Positions 25,152 through 28,830 of a stretch of DNA of 28,830 bases are shown in pieces. The notes under the pieces were generated by a model. That model did not search any database and was not told where the DNA came from. It saw only the letters and a list, made by a program, of their open reading frames with translations. The stretch comes from Thermoleophilia bacterium (GTDB lineage: Bacteria > Actinomycetota > Thermoleophilia > Gaiellales > SKUG01): positions 1-28,830 of the forward strand of contig JAOPYU010000040.1 in the NCBI GenBank assembly GCA_025964455.1, in the 5' to 3' direction. A program made the position numbers and the translations under genes. The first letter of the stretch is position 1; each line of letters opens with the position of its first letter.

Positions 25152-25487
25152 ATGGGCATCAGCACGCACGTCCTGAACACCGCACTCGGTCGCCCGGCCG
25201 AGGGCATGCCCGTGACGCTCGAGCGCACCGATGGCGACAGCTGGTCCCAGGTGACCGGCGGCACGACCAACGGCGACGGTCGCGTGGGGGAGCTCGTGGC
25301 CGACGAAGCGCTCGAGATCGGCACCTACCGCATCACCTTCGGCACGGGTGGCTACTTCGCCGGACGCGGGGAGACGTCGTTCTACCCCGAGGTTCGCATC
25401 GACTTCGAGGTACACGACGCGAGCGAGCACTATCACGTGCCGCTGCTCGTGAGCCCGTGGAGCTTCTCCACGTACCGCGGGAGCTGA
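25152..25487 (+). CDS. uraH: 5-Hydroxyisourate hydrolase (transthyretin-like)
   Basis: 111 aa, normal length. Hydrolyses HIU, the PuuD product, to OHCU. The family's N-terminal ISTHVLNTALGRPAEGMPVTLER with active-site His6, the central Arg in NGDGRVGEL, and the C-terminal hallmark YRGS are all present. A soluble tetramer of transthyretin fold. The pair uraD-uraH one base apart completes the PuuD-to-allantoin route. Confidence 0.96.
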   Translation: MGISTHVLNTALGRPAEGMPVTLERTDGDSWSQVTGGTTNGDGRVGELVADEALEIGTYRITFGTGGYFAGRGETSFYPEVRIDFEVHDASEHYHVPLLVSPWSFSTYRGS

Positions 25488-25492
25488 CACCC

Positions 25493-26221
25493 GTGGCGCT
25501 CGATGACGTCCTCTTCGCCTCGGCCGTGGCGATGGCCGCCGCCGGCTCGCTCGTGCTCGGCGCCGTCGTCGGGCTCGTGCACGCTCCGTCGCGCCGCGTG
25601 CTCGGGATGGTGCTCGCGGTAGGAGCCGGCGCGCTGTTCAGTGCGATCACCTTCGAGCTCGTCGACGGTGCCGTCGACTCCGGCGACACGTGGCGCCTGG
25701 CCGCCGGCATGCTGCTCGGCGCCATCGTCTACGTCGGCGGCGCCCGGCTGCTCGTGGGCGGTCGCGCGGACGGTGGCGGCGACGATGCCGAGGGCGATGC
25801 GCGATCGATCGTGCTCGGCGCGACGCTCGACGGGATCCCCGAGTCGCTCGCGATCGGGGCGACGGTCGCCGCGGCCGGCGCAGGGTCCCTGCCGCTCACG
25901 CTCCCCATCGCGGTCGCGCTCTCCAACTTCCCCGAGGCGCTCGCCGCCACGACCGGGCTGCGCGCTGCCGGGCACCGCCCCTCGCGCATCCTGCTGTTGT
26001 GGCTCGGCCTCGTGCTCGCCTCGGGCGTGGCGGCGGCCGCCGGTTTCGCGGTGCTCGAGCGCGTCGACGAATCGGTGCGAGCGATCCTCGACGCATTCAC
26101 GGCGGGTGCGGTACTGGCGATGCTCGCTGACACGATGATCCCCGACGCATATCGCGACGCCGGTCGCATCGCGGGCATCTGCACGGTGCTCGGGTTCATC
26201 GCCTCGGTGCTGCTCGCGTGA
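25493..26221 (+). CDS. ZIP-family-like metal transporter
   Basis: 242 aa from a GTG with GGGAG upstream (an upstream ATG at 25457 would start inside uraH). Seven or eight hydrophobic segments. ZIP-family signatures are recognisable but changed: D113-GIPES (normally HNxPEG) and S144-NFPEA (normally HExPHE-like), so the usual metal-binding histidines of TM4/TM5 are replaced by Asp and Asn. The loop RADGGGDDAEGDARS lacks the His-rich stretch common in ZIPs. Substrate is therefore doubtful; it may carry zinc, another metal or something else. It lies downstream of uraH and overlaps the methyltransferase gene (GTGA). Confidence 0.75.
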   Translation: MALDDVLFASAVAMAAAGSLVLGAVVGLVHAPSRRVLGMVLAVGAGALFSAITFELVDGAVDSGDTWRLAAGMLLGAIVYVGGARLLVGGRADGGGDDAEGDARSIVLGATLDGIPESLAIGATVAAAGAGSLPLTLPIAVALSNFPEALAATTGLRAAGHRPSRILLLWLGLVLASGVAAAAGFAVLERVDESVRAILDAFTAGAVLAMLADTMIPDAYRDAGRIAGICTVLGFIASVLLA

Positions 26222-26889
26222 GCGGCGGCGACCGAGTGACACGCAGGTTCGAGGGCGCGTACGGCGCGCTCTACGACTCGATCGTCTCGCGGCCTGCGGG
26301 GCTGCGCGTGCTCGGGCTGGCCGTCGGCTCGGGGCGGGCCGCCGGATCCATCGGCCGTCTCGCCCGCGACGCCTATTCGGACGCTCGGGACGAACCGCTG
26401 CTCGACGTTCCCTGCGGCGCGCTCAGCAGCCTCGTCCATGCCTCCTCGATCGACCGGCGCGGGGAGATCGTGGGCCTCGACCTCTCACCCTCGATGCTCG
26501 CGCGGGGCCGGCGTCGCGCCGCGGACGTCGCCGCCGGATTCCCGGTGCGCCTCGTCGAGGGCGACGCGCTCGCGATGCCGTTCGACGCAGACACCTTCGG
26601 CGCCGTGCTCAGCATCAACGGCCTGCACTGCGTCACCGATCCGCAACGCATGGTCGACGAGGTGGCGCGCGTGCTGCGCCCGGGTGGCACCTTCACCTTC
26701 ACGTCGCTCGTCGCCACGGGCAGCCTCCACAGTCGCACGGCGAACGCGGCGCTGGCCCGCACCCACGTGATCCCGGGAGCGCCCCCGAGCATCCGCGAGC
26801 TCGATGCGTTCCTCGAGGCCGCGGGCTTCGGAGTGTTCGAGCGCCGGGACGGGCGCGCCCTCGTCGCGCGGCGGTGCCGGCTCCGCTGA
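26218..26889 (+). CDS. Class I SAM-dependent methyltransferase
   Basis: 223 aa from a GTG overlapping the previous stop. UbiE/COQ5-like pattern: motif I LLDVPCGAL..., IVGLDLSPSMLARGRRR, VEGDALAMPFDADTFGAVLSINGLHCVTDPQRMVDEVARVLRPGGTFTFTS. Motif I is altered, with DVPCGALSS in place of DxGxGxG; DVPCG variants do occur in actinobacterial methyltransferases. The substrate is unknown. Connection to purine breakdown is not evident. Confidence 0.82.
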   Translation: MSGGDRVTRRFEGAYGALYDSIVSRPAGLRVLGLAVGSGRAAGSIGRLARDAYSDARDEPLLDVPCGALSSLVHASSIDRRGEIVGLDLSPSMLARGRRRAADVAAGFPVRLVEGDALAMPFDADTFGAVLSINGLHCVTDPQRMVDEVARVLRPGGTFTFTSLVATGSLHSRTANAALARTHVIPGAPPSIRELDAFLEAAGFGVFERRDGRALVARRCRLR

Positions 26890-26902
26890 CGGCTGGCGGC
26901 GG

Positions 26903-26908
26903 TAGGCT
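26903..26908 (+). promoter_or_regulatory. Predicted -10 box for the aldolase-like gene
   Basis: TAGGCT followed by CG, ending 7 nt before the ATG at 26916, again consistent with a leaderless mRNA separate from the upstream genes. Confidence 0.6.
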
Positions 26909-26915
26909 CGCCGGC

Positions 26916-28277
26916 ATGGAATCGACCACGATCACGCCCACGCTCGGCGCCGACGACCTCGACGGCATCCTCGGACGCCTCGCCAACGGCAACGAGCGCT
27001 TCGCCGCGGCGTTCCCGGGGGAGAGCGAGGCGCGCCAGCCCGTCCACACCGTCTATGGCGGGGCCCAGCTGTTCAAGTCCGGCTCGACCGTGCGCATGGG
27101 CGAGCTCGCCCTCGCCTCACTCGAGCGCTACGCGCCGAACGGAAGCGTGCTCGCCGAGGCACTCGGCTGGACCGGTCGCGCCGCGAGCCAGGCCGACGTC
27201 GTCCACGAGCGGGTGGTGGAGAAGCTTCGGCGCGAGGCGGTCGAGGACTTCCGCATCGACTTCGAGGACGGCTACGGCAATCGCCCCGACGACGAGGAGG
27301 ACGCCGAGGCCGCGCGCACCGCGCGCGAGGTGGCTGCCGGCATGCAGGCCGGCACGCTGCCGCCGTTCGTCGGCATCCGGGTCAAGCCGTTCAGCGCCGA
27401 GCTGCACCGTCGCGGCCTGCGAACGCTCGACATCTTCGTCTCCACGCTCGTGGAGGCGACTGGCGGAAAGCTGCCCGACGGGTTCGTCGTCACCATCCCC
27501 AAGGTCGTGATCCCCGAGCAGGCGGCTGCCGCCAACGAGGCGCTCGGCGCGCTCGAGGCCAAGCTCGGGCTGGCGACCGACAGCATCCCGATGGAGCTGA
27601 TGGTCGAGACGCCCCAGTCGATCATCGACGTCGACGGCCGCATCGCGCTGCCGGCGCTCGTCGCGTGCGCCGGGCCTCGGTGTCGCGGCGTCCACTTCGG
27701 GACCTACGACTACACGGCGCTGGTCGGCGTGACGGCCGCGCTCCAGGCGATGGACCATCCCGCGTGCTCCTTCGCGCGCCACGTCATGCAGGTGTCGATG
27801 GCGCAGCGCGGCTATCTCATCAGCGACGGCGCGACGAACATCATGCCGGTCGGCCCCAACCGCGGCAGCGACCTCGCGCCGGAGCTGGAGCAGCAGAACC
27901 GCGACGTCGTGTGGGGCGCGTGGCGCACGGCGCACGGCCACATCCGCCAGTCGCTCGAGCGCGCCGTGTACCAGGGCTGGGACCTGCACCCTGCGCAGCT
28001 GCCGATCCGCTACGCGACCGTCTTCGGGTTCTTCCTCGAGGGACTCGAGGCTGCCACCGACCGGCTCAGCTCGTTCATCGACAAGGCCGGACAGGCGACC
28101 CTGCTCGGTGACGTCTTCGACGATGCCGCCACCGGTCAGGGCCTGCTCAACTCCTTCCTGCGTGCCCTCAACTCGGGCGCGATCACCGAGGCGGAGGCGA
28201 CCGCCACCGGCATCACGATCGAGGAGTTCCGCGGGCGCTCGTTCCTGAAGATCGTGGAATCGCGGCGACACGCATGA
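26916..28277 (+). CDS. Aldolase/citrate-lyase-like protein (DUF6986-type)
   Basis: 453 aa from ATG 26916; the frame upstream overlaps the methyltransferase end. The HpcH/HpaI-citrate lyase beta superfamily is suggested by DFRIDFEDGYGNRPDDEEDAEAAR (Asp/Glu metal region), FVGIRVKPF, ELMVETPQSIID (metal Glu), and RGVHFGTYDYTALVG. The C-terminal region VWGAWRTAHGHIRQSLERAVYQGWDLHPAQLPIRY resembles malate synthase/citrate lyase relatives. Such proteins are often found beside allantoin and glyoxylate genes in actinobacteria; the reaction is unknown, but glyoxylate from ureidoglycolate is a plausible substrate (inference). Its stop overlaps dgt by ATGA. Confidence 0.75.
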   Translation: MESTTITPTLGADDLDGILGRLANGNERFAAAFPGESEARQPVHTVYGGAQLFKSGSTVRMGELALASLERYAPNGSVLAEALGWTGRAASQADVVHERVVEKLRREAVEDFRIDFEDGYGNRPDDEEDAEAARTAREVAAGMQAGTLPPFVGIRVKPFSAELHRRGLRTLDIFVSTLVEATGGKLPDGFVVTIPKVVIPEQAAAANEALGALEAKLGLATDSIPMELMVETPQSIIDVDGRIALPALVACAGPRCRGVHFGTYDYTALVGVTAALQAMDHPACSFARHVMQVSMAQRGYLISDGATNIMPVGPNRGSDLAPELEQQNRDVVWGAWRTAHGHIRQSLERAVYQGWDLHPAQLPIRYATVFGFFLEGLEAATDRLSSFIDKAGQATLLGDVFDDAATGQGLLNSFLRALNSGAITEAEATATGITIEEFRGRSFLKIVESRRHA

Positions 28278-28830
28278 CCGAGACGCCCAGCAGCGCACCG
28301 AGGTATGCCCGGATGGGCGCGTCGAGGCGGCGCGGCGACGACCCGCGCCCCGACGTCGCGGTCGACCGCGACCGGATCGTGCACTCACATGCCTTCCGGC
28401 GGCTGCAGCGCAAGACCCAGATCGTCGGCGTGCACTCGATCGACTTCTTCCGCACGCGCCTGACGCACACCATCGAGTGCGCGCAGCTCGGACGAGCACT
28501 CTCGATGCGCCTGACCGACGGCTCGTGGGCCGAGGTCGTGGACGAGCAGTCCCACCTGCCCGACCTGGTCGAGGCTGCGTGCCTGGCCCATGACCTCGGG
28601 CATCCGCCGTTCGGCCACACCGGCGAGGAGGCGCTCGACCAGCTGCTGCGTGAACGCTGGGGCATGCGCTTCGAGGGCAACGCGCAGAGCTTCCGCATCG
28701 TCACGCTGCTCGAGCCCAAGAAGTACGCACGGCTCGAATCACCCGTCGGTCGGCCGCTCGGGCTGGACCTGACGCGGGCGACGCTGCGCGCGATGATGAA
28801 GTACCCGTGGCGCGAGTCCGAATCCGCCGA
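28274..28830 (+). CDS. dgt: dGTPase (deoxyguanosinetriphosphate triphosphohydrolase), 5' part
   Basis: 185 codons seen; the gene runs off the window. HD-domain enzyme hydrolysing dGTP to deoxyguanosine and triphosphate. The metal site is visible: His65 in RLTHTIECAQ, His106-Asp107 in CLAHDLGHPPFGH; also FRRLQRKTQI near the start. The ATG overlaps the aldolase-like stop by 4 nt. In many actinobacteria this gene precedes dnaG, which lies outside the window. Confidence 0.92.
   Translation, partial: MTETPSSAPRYARMGASRRRGDDPRPDVAVDRDRIVHSHAFRRLQRKTQIVGVHSIDFFRTRLTHTIECAQLGRALSMRLTDGSWAEVVDEQSHLPDLVEAACLAHDLGHPPFGHTGEEALDQLLRERWGMRFEGNAQSFRIVTLLEPKKYARLESPVGRPLGLDLTRATLRAMMKYPWRESESA

Overview
The window is very GC-rich, with tightly packed genes joined by many ATGA/GTGA stop-start overlaps. 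Gene content and TAGGNT-type -10 boxes point to an actinobacterium. A deep lineage such as Thermoleophilia (Solirubrobacterales) is a guess from the combination of a membrane urate oxidase and one contiguous aroF-trp operon; it is not proven by the sequence. No tRNA, rRNA, CRISPR array or transposase was seen.

Layout. (1) 1-3688: a cut-off membrane-anchored protein and a GH76-type glycanase on the minus strand, divergent from a subtilisin-like S8 protease. (2) 3699-11728: a complete operon aroF-trpE-trpG-trpD-trpC-trpF-trpB-trpA. It is preceded by a 56-codon leader ORF carrying five Trp codons near its end and by a textbook intrinsic terminator, which together form a ribosome-mediated trp attenuator. 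(3) 11767-14573: a soluble PAP2 phosphatase, an unusual PI3/4-kinase-like protein, and lspA convergent to them. (4) 14786-20465: a xanthine dehydrogenase module made of the FAD, 2Fe-2S and Mo subunits on the minus strand and the XdhC/CoxI and MocA cofactor-maturation genes on the plus strand. It is driven from a central divergent promoter with a palindrome, and closed at both outer ends by the same 43-nt hairpin element in inverted orientation. (5) 20512-28277: the urate branch. It holds membrane-bound cytochrome-c urate oxidase PuuD (with a YihY-family protein), allantoicase, a secreted unknown protein, OHCU decarboxylase, HIU hydrolase, a ZIP-like transporter, a methyltransferase and an aldolase-like protein. 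(6) 28274-end: the start of a dGTPase gene.

Functionally, regions 4 and 5 form a nearly complete purine degradation route: hypoxanthine/xanthine to urate (XDH), to 5-hydroxyisourate (PuuD), to OHCU (UraH), to S-allantoin (UraD), then allantoate to ureidoglycolate plus urea (Alc). Allantoinase is not in the window. Several of these genes share a GTAGGNTCG box only 6-7 nt before the start codon, which suggests leaderless mRNAs and a common lineage-specific promoter form.

The strongest candidates for something undescribed are the trp leader/attenuator, the paired hairpins bounding the xdh module, and the leaderless promoter motif with its divergent palindromic control site.
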